Shown here: positions 24,870 through 32,588 of the stretch, piece after piece
How positions within the stretch are numbered: position 1 is the stretch's first letter
How the letters are laid out: each line of letters opens with the position of its first letter
DNA from: Bacillota bacterium
Lineage (GTDB): Bacteria > Bacillota > Clostridia > Christensenellales > SZUA-584
Assembly: GCA_023415795.1 (NCBI GenBank)
Contig: JAEZJG010000014.1
Coordinates: 91,959 to 155,958, forward strand
Direction: 5' to 3'
Length of the DNA: 64,000 nt
Program-made: the position numbers and the translations under genes
Notes under the pieces: generated by a model
Database searches by the model: none
What the model was told of the DNA's origin: nothing
Seen by the model: the letters and a program-made list of their open reading frames with translations, nothing else

Positions 24870-26138
24870 CTACAACACCACCCTTAAGGTAAACAGACTG
24901 TCATCAGCTGAAAATTGACAACTGCCATTCAGCCTTTCGGTTACGTATTTAATGCTTTGCGTACCCAAACCATGACCTGCCGCGTTGGTCACCGGTAAAC
25001 CGTTTACAAACACAGGGCGTGTGGCAAAGGCGTTTTGGAGGGACAACAGCAGCTTATCATTTTTCATCGATAGCCTAAGTTGAACAGTTCGGCTTTCTTC
25101 GCTTAACTCTGAAACGGCGTTAATGGCGTTTTCGAGCCCGTTGGACAATATAGATGTGAACTCCAGCTCCGAGCAAGGCAGAGTGGACGGGATGGTGACA
25201 GTTGCATCGAAATGGATGCCTTTGTCGAACATGCGCTTCTCATAAGATGACAGAATCATATTTACCAGTTCGTTGCCGCAGAATTTATGTATTATTGTCT
25301 GGTCGGTGAGTTCGATAATGCTTCGGATATAATCCTGCGCTTTCTCATAATCATGATTTCCCATCATAACAGATATGTTGCTCAAAAAATGCCGCATATC
25401 ATGCCGGATTAATGAAATTTCGTATTTGGAGCGCTTAATCTCCTCAATTTCCTTAATTGAATGTGCTGTTTGAATTTCGATCAGCCTTTTTTGCTGCTCC
25501 GCAGCACATTTTTCTTCATATTGTTTTAGATAAATGACATTAAAAACGAGGTATGCTAAACAAAGCACAAACGGCAGGAACTCAAATACGGCTTGCGAAC
25601 CCTCATACAGCAGCTTGGTGTAAACGGTAGCAACATAATCGAAAATGTAGTATACAAGAGGCAGCAGTCCAAAGATCAAAAGCTCTTTCGTGGATTTGGC
25701 GAGCATTACCAGCAGCGACCGGGAAGCGTATCGGACGATTCCATACCAAATGGGTATCGTGATAAGGACGCGGGCGACAGACATTGTCCAAGGCTCACGG
25801 GTCGCAGATAACACAAGCAGTGCAATCCATTTGCTGATCTGGCAGCACAGATAGGCAGCCAAAATTGCTGATAAGCCGGGAATCAGCCTCCGTTTAAAAT
25901 AGTATCTATACAGCAAAAGCAAGGGTAGATGGGTAATCATCGGATAAATCATCTGTGTGATTTGCATGCCTAAAAAAGAAAGGGAGAACGTTTGTATTAG
26001 AAGGTTTGCTACGCCAAACAGGAGAAAAGTCAGATGTGTTTTCTTGTTCAGGGTGATGTTGAGAAAAGATGCGGAAACATATATACCAAAGAACAGCAGA
26101 ACGCTGTAATTGATAACGTCCAGAATAGTCGCCAGCAT
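24870..26138 (-). CDS. AgrC-like GHKL histidine kinase
   Basis: 422 residues from ATG 26138, preceded by AAGGAGG; a longer frame upstream lies inside the regulator gene. About six membrane segments fill residues 1-205. A cytoplasmic helix leads to LIRHDMRHFLSN with the likely phospho-His246, and the GHKL ATPase (HATPase_c_5) ends with NGLENAINAVSE and GHGLGTQSIKYVTERLNGS. This is the peptide-sensing kinase class of AgrC/ComD/VirS. No agrB or agrD lies nearby, so the ligand is unknown. It is downstream of its partner regulator with 2 bp between them. Confidence 0.9.
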   Translation of the reverse strand: MLATILDVINYSVLLFFGIYVSASFLNITLNKKTHLTFLLFGVANLLIQTFSLSFLGMQITQMIYPMITHLPLLLLYRYYFKRRLIPGLSAILAAYLCCQISKWIALLVLSATREPWTMSVARVLITIPIWYGIVRYASRSLLVMLAKSTKELLIFGLLPLVYYIFDYVATVYTKLLYEGSQAVFEFLPFVLCLAYLVFNVIYLKQYEEKCAAEQQKRLIEIQTAHSIKEIEEIKRSKYEISLIRHDMRHFLSNISVMMGNHDYEKAQDYIRSIIELTDQTIIHKFCGNELVNMILSSYEKRMFDKGIHFDATVTIPSTLPCSELEFTSILSNGLENAINAVSELSEESRTVQLRLSMKNDKLLLSLQNAFATRPVFVNGLPVTNAAGHGLGTQSIKYVTERLNGSCQFSADDSLFTLRVVL

Positions 26139-26140
26139 AA

Positions 26141-26863
26141 TCACGCCTCCTTTTCGCCGAACATAAACGAAAAATATGCATCCTGAAAAACTTTGCCGGA
26201 GCCTCGGGCAATGGGAATGGCGCATCCGGATTTCATCGTTATCTCAGTTGAGCTGAAGGAGTTGACATGGGACATGGATATGATATAGCTGCGATGGCAT
26301 TTGAAAAACCCACCCTTCGTCAGAAGCTTGTTTTCAAAACTGCACAAGGGTTCCGTAGTCGTAAGCATCTGGCCTGACTTGAGGAAGAACACCACACGCT
26401 TGTTCTGAGCCTCAATGTATTCGATATCATACAGATAGAGTTTATGATAGCCGTAGGTGCTCTTCAGCAGCAGATGTTCGGGTTCTTTCTGCATCGCCGC
26501 GGTGCAATCGTTAAGGGCAGCCGACAGCCGCTCTAAACTGATTGGCTTTAATATGTATCCGCTTGCTTTGACAGAGTAGGATTCGAGTGCAAATTCAGGC
26601 GATGACGTCAGGAAAACAATTTTTACCGACTTATTAAACTCGCGTATTTCATGTGCGGTGTCCATTCCATTAAGCAGCGGCATCATAATATCAAGTAAAA
26701 TGATATCTATATTTGTGCTGCGTATGCTTTTAAGCAATGCATCCCCATTATCAAAACAACTGATCTGTACAGTTATGCCATAACTCGCCGACCATTGCTC
26801 AATCATTTGCCTTGTGCTTTCAAGGCAATGCGCTTCATCATCGCATATGGCCAATCGGATCAT
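26141..26863 (-). CDS. LytTR response regulator (AgrA-like)
   Basis: 240 residues from ATG 26863 (AGAGG upstream). The receiver domain carries Asp58 (IDIILLDIMMP), and the LytTR DNA-binding domain (about 135-235) includes YIEAQNKRVVFFLKSGQ and FKCHRSYIISMSHV. LytTR proteins bind pairs of short direct repeats upstream of poor -35 boxes. Two such promoters with a shared motif lie just to the right (26963 and 27615), making the genes at 27100 and 27698 its likely targets. Confidence 0.9.
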   Translation of the reverse strand: MIRLAICDDEAHCLESTRQMIEQWSASYGITVQISCFDNGDALLKSIRSTNIDIILLDIMMPLLNGMDTAHEIREFNKSVKIVFLTSSPEFALESYSVKASGYILKPISLERLSAALNDCTAAMQKEPEHLLLKSTYGYHKLYLYDIEYIEAQNKRVVFFLKSGQMLTTTEPLCSFENKLLTKGGFFKCHRSYIISMSHVNSFSSTEITMKSGCAIPIARGSGKVFQDAYFSFMFGEKEA

Positions 26864-26962
26864 GATTACCTCTTTCTTATCACAACGAGTATTCATTTAT
26901 TTTATCAGTGAAGCCGGTTATTATCAATTAGTGCATATGCATTTCACTCTCTGAAAACAACT

Positions 26963-27005
26963 TTTCGCGATTTAACGGCAGCCGTGGTTTGATTTTCTGT
27001 ATAAT
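26963..27005 (+). promoter_or_regulatory. Promoter of the 27100 lipoprotein with the TTTCGCG-TTTAACG motif
   Basis: TTTCGCG (26963-26969), A, TTTAACG (26971-26977), then TATAAT at 27000-27005. The -35 position carries no good hexamer, as in activator-dependent promoters. The motif stands 37 bp before the -10, exactly as at 27615. The transcribed leader contains a CGATGC/GCATCG stem (27013-27018 with 27068-27073). Confidence 0.6.
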
Positions 27006-27099
27006 TAGGGGTCGATGCGGCGTTACGGAACGAGCAGCCCACAGACCATACGCTTTGCGAAGAGGTTGCATCGGATAATAACAACAGGGGAGTTTATAG

Positions 27100-27528
27100 A
27101 TGAAAAGAATTTTTGGTTATATGGTAGCAGCCACACTGGTAATTGTTCTCGTGCTAAGCCTTGCCGCGTGCGGTAATGCGAATGCGAGCAAGCTAGAAGA
27201 GCTTGATGGCATGGTATCCCAGTACGAGGGCATCGTTGCCGACGCGCAGGTGCAAGTGGATGAGCTGGCCTATTATGTGCAACATTACGATATCATGTCG
27301 TATGAAGAGAATTTTGTTCCGATTCAGGCAACGATGGAGGAGATAGCTGCCCAGAAAGACCAGATTACAAGTGCTTACAACGAAAACAAGGATTCGTATA
27401 CGTCTGAGAAAATTGATGAACTGATCGATCTTTTGGGCACCCAAATCGAATCGGCCAACAAATTCGTGGATGGTCTGAAGGATATGGTTGCCAAGGCGGA
27501 AGAAAGCATCAATAGCGCTGAGGAATAA
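27100..27528 (+). CDS. Small coiled-coil lipoprotein
   Basis: 142 residues. Lipobox LSLAAC gives a lipidated Cys at about 27. The rest is one or two long acidic helices (KLEELDGMVSQYEGIVADAQ, EKIDELIDLLGTQIESANKF) predicted as coiled coil. The family is not recognised. Its promoter shares a motif with the next gene and it lies beside a LytTR two-component pair, so it is probably an induced surface protein. A terminator follows at once. Confidence 0.75.
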   Translation: MKRIFGYMVAATLVIVLVLSLAACGNANASKLEELDGMVSQYEGIVADAQVQVDELAYYVQHYDIMSYEENFVPIQATMEEIAAQKDQITSAYNENKDSYTSEKIDELIDLLGTQIESANKFVDGLKDMVAKAEESINSAEE

Positions 27529-27552
27529 ACCAATATATCATGAGAAGAAATA

Positions 27553-27584
27553 CAGGCGGCTTGAGCGGTCGCCTGCATTTTTTA
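27553..27584 (+). terminator. Terminator of the small lipoprotein gene
   Basis: CAGGCGGC pairs with GTCGCCTG around a 7-base loop and runs into ATTTTTTATT. Confidence 0.8.
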
Positions 27585-27614
27585 TTAGCTTCATTTCACA
27601 CCCTGGATTCGACA

Positions 27615-27657
27615 TTTCGCGCCATTTAACGTTAAACAGTACTTGCATTGGTATAAT
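27615..27657 (+). promoter_or_regulatory. Promoter of the 27698 membrane protein with the same motif
   Basis: TTTCGCG (27615-27621), CCA, TTTAACG (27625-27631), then TATAAT at 27652-27657. The TTTCGCG block is again 37 bp upstream of the -10, and TTTAACG falls on the -35 position. Confidence 0.6.
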
Positions 27658-27697
27658 TCGTATGGAATAACATTAATACATTTTTTGGAGGACTCAT

Positions 27698-28105
27698 ATG
27701 AACGCACCGGGTAAAGGACTTTTAAAGGTTATCAGCATTTTATTCATCATCTTCGGCGTCATTGCAACGATCATGTCGGTGTTGGCATTAATCGGTTCCG
27801 CAGCGCTGACTGCTTACTTAGGAGATCTGGGTATTATACTGGTGATTGCAACTGTTGTGATGCTGATTGCGAGCGTTCTTGAGCTTGTGATGGGTATTCT
27901 GGGTATTAAAAAATGCGGGGACCCTGCGAAAGCTGGTTTCTTCATCACCACAGGTATCATACTTTGCGTACTGACACTGGCAAGCATGATAATGAACATT
28001 GCAAGCGCCGGCTTCTCGGTAACCAGCCTGATCGGATTCGTACTGCCGGTACTCTATATTGTGGGCGGTAGCATGAACAAAAAGGCTTCTGCGGCCGTTG
28101 GCTGA
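27698..28105 (+). CDS. Four-helix membrane protein of unknown function
   Basis: 135 residues, GGAGG before ATG 27698. Four hydrophobic segments at about 10-36, 45-68, 80-102 and 108-127 fill almost the whole protein; the only polar loop is KKCGDPAKAG. The family is not recognised. Shared promoter architecture links it to the lipoprotein at 27100, and both may be part of one envelope response run by the LytTR pair. Confidence 0.75.
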   Translation: MNAPGKGLLKVISILFIIFGVIATIMSVLALIGSAALTAYLGDLGIILVIATVVMLIASVLELVMGILGIKKCGDPAKAGFFITTGIILCVLTLASMIMNIASAGFSVTSLIGFVLPVLYIVGGSMNKKASAAVG

Positions 28106-28147
28106 CATCACACTGGGAGCGGATTATTTACGAACTGATGCAAAATA

Positions 28148-28174
28148 CAAAAGTGCCCTTATAGGGTGCTTTTG
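28148..28174 (+). terminator. Terminator of the membrane protein gene
   Basis: CAAAAGTGCCCT (28148-28159) pairs with AGGGTGCTTTTG (28163-28174), two G-U pairs, loop TAT, followed by TGTTATTGCATTTT. Confidence 0.7.
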
Positions 28175-28194
28175 TGTTATTGCATTTTAGCAAC

Positions 28195-28212
28195 CGGATA
28201 ATAAAATATCCG
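28195..28212. promoter_or_regulatory. Perfect inverted repeat upstream of the LPxTG protein gene
   Basis: CGGATA (28195-28200) and TATCCG (28207-28212) flank ATAAAA. It may be an operator or part of the promoter region of the gene at 28281. Confidence 0.35.
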
Positions 28213-28280
28213 AATATCGCCCGAGCTTCTATGATTAACATGCTGACCTATATACAAATGCAACGAGAAGGGATTATCCC

Positions 28281-29750
28281 ATGAAAAAGAGATTGCTCGC
28301 GCTGCTGATAACTGCGGCGCTCATACTGACCTTGCTTCCGGCCATGGCATTAGCAGCCAGCACTTTGGAAGTAGGCGGCGGTGTCTATGATTTGACCGAA
28401 GCAGGATTGAACGCTGCAATTACCGACGCCAGCAACGGAGATACTATCAAGTTCGTAAGCAGCGGCACCATCACGCTGACCGCAAATATCATGATTAACA
28501 AATCGATTACGCTGGATCTGAACGGACAAACAATCGGTTTTACTACAGGTAATTTTAACAGAGTGACTCTACCCCAGGTCCCTTCGGTTTCTGTGCTCAT
28601 ACAGGGGCCGGGTACCATTACCACGGGCAATGATATTTTTGTATATAGCGGGTCAACGCTGACTGTGCAGGGAGGTGCTGTCTTTGAAGGCACGGGAAGC
28701 TCACCGGCGGTGTCGAATTACGGCACACTCTTAATGACGGGCGGTGTGCTTCGGAAGACGAACGGGAACTACGCTCTTCTAAATATGGGGACTGCAACCT
28801 TCGATGATGTGACGATTGAAACGAGCAATGGAAGCGGATCGGTGATATGGGCGAATAATGGCACGCTCACCCTCAACAACTGTACAACAACAAACAACTT
28901 TTCGGGTACTATGACAGGAACATTGCCCAGCGTCATCTTTGTGTCTAATTCTGCTGCGGTGACCCTTAACGGTGGTTCCGTCACAGCGCCTGCGGGGGGG
29001 TCGCTGCCTGCGATTCTAGTGTACAAAAATGCCACATTGACCAACAACGGTGCCGCAATCTCGGGCGGTTATGTGACAAAAATCAGCGACCTGAGTGTAT
29101 CCGTATCATCCGGTGCCGGAAAGGTGACACTTGCGCAGCAGACTGCGGAGCCCGGCGTAACGTATTACTACAAGAAGACAGCGACAGACGATACGGCGGC
29201 AAAACCGTCATATGATGAAGATTTTAATTCCACGGGCTGGACAGCATTCAGCACCGCGACGGATATTGGCTCTGCAAGCACGGCGACAATTTATGTACAG
29301 GTTGTGAAGGTGGGTGACAGCACGCATAGGATATACGGCTGGGGACAGGGCAGTGCCACACCGACACCTTCGACCACACCGGCACCTACACCTACAGCAT
29401 CACCGACACCCACGGCAACCTCTTCACCTTATACGGCTGTGGTTTTTGTGAACGGCAGAACGACGCTGACCGCGTCCGTTTCGGGCGGCGCATGGAGCTA
29501 TGACAAAGCCTACCTGAAATTGACGGACAACGGCGACAATACTGCCGTTATCAAAGGTTTAAAGGCGGGAACAACCACTGTCACCTATACGGCGGACAGC
29601 ATTACTGAGACTTTTGCAGTGACAGTTAAAGCATCGGAGCTGCCCGCTACAGGACAGGATTTCATGTGGGTGTGGGCAATTGGCGCGGTAGCGGTTGCTG
29701 CGCTGGGCTATGCATGTCTGATGCTGCGCAGGAAGAGAAACCACGCTTAA
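28281..29750 (+). CDS. LPxTG-anchored surface protein with beta-helix domain
   Basis: 489 residues. Signal peptide about 1-26 (cleaved after AMALA). Residues 30-270 look like a right-handed beta-helix of the pectate-lyase type, with turns such as ITLDLNGQTIGF, LTVQGGAVFEG and LTLNNCTTTNN. A Thr/Pro linker (about 357-380) precedes a small Ig/BIg2-like domain (TTLTASVSGGAWSYDKAYLK). The sorting signal is LPATG (454-458), then a membrane segment and RRKRNHA. A sortase would link it to the wall. It probably acts in adhesion or glycan binding; no catalytic residues were identified. Proximity to the LytTR cluster suggests, but does not show, common control. Confidence 0.87.
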   Translation: MKKRLLALLITAALILTLLPAMALAASTLEVGGGVYDLTEAGLNAAITDASNGDTIKFVSSGTITLTANIMINKSITLDLNGQTIGFTTGNFNRVTLPQVPSVSVLIQGPGTITTGNDIFVYSGSTLTVQGGAVFEGTGSSPAVSNYGTLLMTGGVLRKTNGNYALLNMGTATFDDVTIETSNGSGSVIWANNGTLTLNNCTTTNNFSGTMTGTLPSVIFVSNSAAVTLNGGSVTAPAGGSLPAILVYKNATLTNNGAAISGGYVTKISDLSVSVSSGAGKVTLAQQTAEPGVTYYYKKTATDDTAAKPSYDEDFNSTGWTAFSTATDIGSASTATIYVQVVKVGDSTHRIYGWGQGSATPTPSTTPAPTPTASPTPTATSSPYTAVVFVNGRTTLTASVSGGAWSYDKAYLKLTDNGDNTAVIKGLKAGTTTVTYTADSITETFAVTVKASELPATGQDFMWVWAIGAVAVAALGYACLMLRRKRNHA

Positions 29751-29854
29751 ATACCAACACATAAACCATACGTTTGCCGAGTGGCTAAATAAAATTATCC
29801 ACTTAATACAACGGATTTTCTTCCAGATAACATTTGTGCAGCATAAACATAAAG

Positions 29855-29884
29855 ACAAGCTCTTGACCATGGTCAAGAGCTTGT
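29855..29884. terminator. 30-bp perfect palindrome, bidirectional terminator
   Basis: ACAAGCTCTTGACCA and its complement meet without a loop between two convergent genes; a T-rich tract (TTTATAT) follows on the plus strand. Confidence 0.65.
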
Positions 29885-29929
29885 TTATATGCTGTTTGTT
29901 CTGTTTTGTTAGCATTTACATTGTCCGCA

Positions 29930-30298
29930 TTATTTTGCTGCTTTGCTGGCTGTCATCGAGCAGCAAGCCTCCATGCCGTTGCGCTGCATGTATTGCTCGC
30001 CCCAATCGTACATTGCTGACAGTATGGGCTTCAAGCTGCGGCCAAAGCCCGTCAGCGAATATTCCACCTTGGGCGGCACCACCGGATATACCGTACGCTC
30101 TAGCAGATTATCGCTCTCCAGCTCGCGAAGCTGCTGAGTCAACATCTTGGGCGTGGCTTGTGGTATCAGCTTTTGCAGCTGACCATGACGAAGAGTGCCA
30201 TCCACAAGATGCCACAGTATCAGGGATTTGTATTTACCGCCGATCAGACGCAGTGTTGCGTCCACCGGACAGCTAAGATCGTTGTGATGGCCGTTCAT
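29930..30298 (-). CDS. HxlR-family winged-helix regulator
   Basis: 122 residues, start ATG 30298 after AAAGGAG. The N-terminal Cys of LSCPVDATLRLIGGKYKSLI is the family Cys that senses thiol/redox or aldehyde stress in several members. The wing and recognition helix are QATPKMLTQQLRELESDNLL. It is divergent from the copper operon and the inverted repeat at 30328-30358 lies between them, so it probably represses itself and/or that operon. The effector is unknown. Confidence 0.9.
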   Translation of the reverse strand: MNGHHNDLSCPVDATLRLIGGKYKSLILWHLVDGTLRHGQLQKLIPQATPKMLTQQLRELESDNLLERTVYPVVPPKVEYSLTGFGRSLKPILSAMYDWGEQYMQRNGMEACCSMTASKAAK

Positions 30299-30327
30299 TG
30301 ACCCGTCTCCTTTACACTATCATTATG

Positions 30328-30358
30328 GTAAGTATAATACAAAAATGTACATACTTGC
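30328..30358. promoter_or_regulatory. Candidate HxlR operator
   Basis: GTAAGTAT (30328-30335) and ATACTTGC (30351-30358) are near-mirror half-sites two helical turns apart, with GTAC inside the right half. HxlR proteins bind this kind of GTA/TAC dyad. It lies in the divergent promoter region; no gene is seen in 30299-30495. Confidence 0.55.
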
Positions 30359-30495
30359 GAAAAATACTGCAATGTTTAATAATATTAACACGGCTGAACA
30401 TATCGGTCAAGTCGTGCAAGGTAGAAGTGACAATGATACAAAATTGCGCAGACTAATCTAGAAAGCTGGAGTGACCGAAAAATAGGAGGATATAC

Positions 30496-31023
30496 ATGAT
30501 TAAAAAAAGATATAAGTTGATTAAAACGGGTTTTACGCTGCTGGCGGTGCTTTTGCTGGCTGGCTGTGGTGCCGCCGGCGGACAGAACGGAGGCAATGAA
30601 ACCTCTGCCACAGCGAAGCCCGAACCAACACAGCAAGCTTCGCCGGAAGCAGCGAACAGCGCGGAAGATGTGACGATCAATATCAGCGAGCTTTCGGCAA
30701 CGCCGAAGTTTTTCGCGACGGAAGCGAACGGCACGAAAATGGAGATCGTGGCGGTAGTCGCCTCTGATGGTACGGTGCGCACCGCGTTTAATACCTGTCA
30801 GGTTTGCTATTCGTCGGGTCGGGGCTATTACGAAGCGGAGGGCGATGAGCTGGTGTGTCAGAACTGCGGCAACCGTTTTACGGGCGACGCGGTGGGTCTG
30901 CAAAGCGGCGGCTGCAATCCGGTTCCCATTTCGGCTGAGCAACGCACAGAGAAGGATGGCGTCATCACCATTCCCGGCTCGCTGCTGAGTGAAGCCAGCA
31001 TTATATTTGAAAACTGGAAGTAG
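30496..31023 (+). CDS. DUF2318-domain lipoprotein
   Basis: 175 residues after AGGAGG. Lipobox LLAGC. The conserved part reads GTVRTAFNTCQVCYSSGRGY, then LVCQNCGNRF and SGGCNPVPI, with a CxxC pair, another CxxC and a lone Cys. This is the DUF2318 (Fe-S-containing membrane protein-like) domain, thought to bind a metal or iron-sulfur centre outside the cell. First gene of a four-gene operon with a copper ATPase, so copper binding or redox handling at the outer face is the likely role. Confidence 0.85.
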   Translation: MIKKRYKLIKTGFTLLAVLLLAGCGAAGGQNGGNETSATAKPEPTQQASPEAANSAEDVTINISELSATPKFFATEANGTKMEIVAVVASDGTVRTAFNTCQVCYSSGRGYYEAEGDELVCQNCGNRFTGDAVGLQSGGCNPVPISAEQRTEKDGVITIPGSLLSEASIIFENWK

Positions 31024-31032
31024 GTTCAACCG

Positions 31033-32568
31033 ATGAAGAAAGTTACTCTTTCTATAGATGGCATGCACTGTGGAGCCTGCGAGCTGCGCGTGGAGAATGC
31101 GCTGCTGGCGGTGGCGGGTGTCAAGAGCGCTAAAGCCAGCGCTGCCAAAGCCCGAGTGACAGTGGAGTATGACGAGGCGCAGACGGAAGCGGAGCTGCTG
31201 GAACGAGCGATCACGCAAGCGGGTTATGCCATGAGAACACAGGCTGAGACACCGAACAAAAGCGGCGGAGGCACGCTGCGCATCATCGGTATATTGGTGC
31301 TGTTGTTTGGCGTATATATGCTGATCTCGCATACCATTGGCTTCAATTTCATTCCGGATGTACAGCCGGGTGCGGGGCTGGGCGTGATATTTGTGATCGG
31401 TCTGCTGACATCGCTGCATTGCCTGGCGATGTGCGGTGGTATTAATCTCTCGCAGAATGTGGCTGTGGGGCAGGAGGGTGTTCGTTCGCGGCTGAAGCCG
31501 GGGCTTTTGTATAACGCCGGGCGCGTGCTGGCATACACTGCTGTGGGCGGCGTTGTGGGTGCGATCGGCTCTGTTATCAGCTTCTCAGGTACAGTGAGGG
31601 GCATTGTGGTGCTGGCGGCAGGCGTGGTGATGGTGGTAATGGGGCTGAACATGCTGGGGCTGCCGTGGTTTAAACGCCTCAGCCTGCGCATGCCCAAACT
31701 GTTGATGCGCAAGGCACGGGCAGGCAAGTCGTCCAAGAAGCCCTTTGTGGTGGGGTTGCTGAACGGGCTGATGCCTTGCGGCCCGCTGCAGGCGATGCAG
31801 ATATACGCGCTGGGTACAGGAAGCGCGCTGATGGGTGCACTGTCTATGCTGGTATTTTCTCTGGGCACCGTGCCGCTGATGTTTGCATTCGGTGCGCTGA
31901 GCGCATTGCTAAACAGCAAGTTTACGCGCGTGATGGGCAGGGTAAGCGCCATGCTGGTGATATTGATCGGCTTCACGATGCTGGGGCGAGGCTTCGGGCT
32001 TTCGGGCGTGGCACTGCCGTTGACACCGCCGGGCAGCGGAACGCAAAACGTGGCGGCAGTGGAAAGTACGGACGGTGAGGACGTACAAAGGATTACCTCG
32101 GAGTTTGCCTCGGGGCAGTACGTGCCGATCACGGTGAAGCAGGGCATCCCCGTCGTATGGACGATCCGCGTGACGGAGAAGGACCTCAACGGCTGTAACA
32201 ATCCGCTGATCATCCCCGCTTACGACATCGAGAAGAAGCTGGTGCCGGGCGACAATACCATTGAGTTTACGCCCAAAGAAAGCGGCGTGATTGCGTACAG
32301 CTGCTGGATGGGCATGATACGCAGCACCATCACTGTGGTGGCTGCGGATTCGGAGCCGGGTGCGGCTGCGTCGGCAGAGCCTGCCGCTGCACTGACACTG
32401 CCCCCGGTGCCGCCGGGCGGCTGCTGCGGGACAGCGGGAAGCACGCAAGCGCAACAACTGCCCAACTGCTGTGCACCGGAGGCCAGCCAAACGCCGGAGC
32501 CGACAGAAGAACCGAAGGAAACGGAGTATGACCCGGCGCTCGATGGCGGGTTCGGGTGCTGCGGATAA
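31033..32568 (+). CDS. HMA - TauE/SafE (DsbD-like) - cupredoxin fusion protein
   Basis: 511 residues. Residues 1-68 are a heavy-metal-associated domain with GMHCGAC. About 78-330 holds six or more membrane segments of the SafE/DsbD-type family, including SLHCLAMCGGINLSQN and GLMPCGPLQAM. About 345-440 is a cupredoxin-like domain ending GVIAYSCWMGMIRSTI, with Cys and Met suited to copper. The tail is Cys-rich (GGCCGT, LPNCCAPE, GFGCCG). The protein could pass copper or electrons from the cytoplasm side to the outer domain. It sits between the DUF2318 lipoprotein and CopA, 20 bp before the latter. Confidence 0.85.
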   Translation: MKKVTLSIDGMHCGACELRVENALLAVAGVKSAKASAAKARVTVEYDEAQTEAELLERAITQAGYAMRTQAETPNKSGGGTLRIIGILVLLFGVYMLISHTIGFNFIPDVQPGAGLGVIFVIGLLTSLHCLAMCGGINLSQNVAVGQEGVRSRLKPGLLYNAGRVLAYTAVGGVVGAIGSVISFSGTVRGIVVLAAGVVMVVMGLNMLGLPWFKRLSLRMPKLLMRKARAGKSSKKPFVVGLLNGLMPCGPLQAMQIYALGTGSALMGALSMLVFSLGTVPLMFAFGALSALLNSKFTRVMGRVSAMLVILIGFTMLGRGFGLSGVALPLTPPGSGTQNVAAVESTDGEDVQRITSEFASGQYVPITVKQGIPVVWTIRVTEKDLNGCNNPLIIPAYDIEKKLVPGDNTIEFTPKESGVIAYSCWMGMIRSTITVVAADSEPGAAASAEPAAALTLPPVPPGGCCGTAGSTQAQQLPNCCAPEASQTPEPTEEPKETEYDPALDGGFGCCG

Positions 32569-32588
32569 CATATAAGGAGTGAGTAATT

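Noticed and set aside
27013..27073. Riboswitch in the leader of the 27100 lipoprotein
   Set aside because: Only a short CGATGC/GCATCG stem is visible; no known aptamer motif could be identified.
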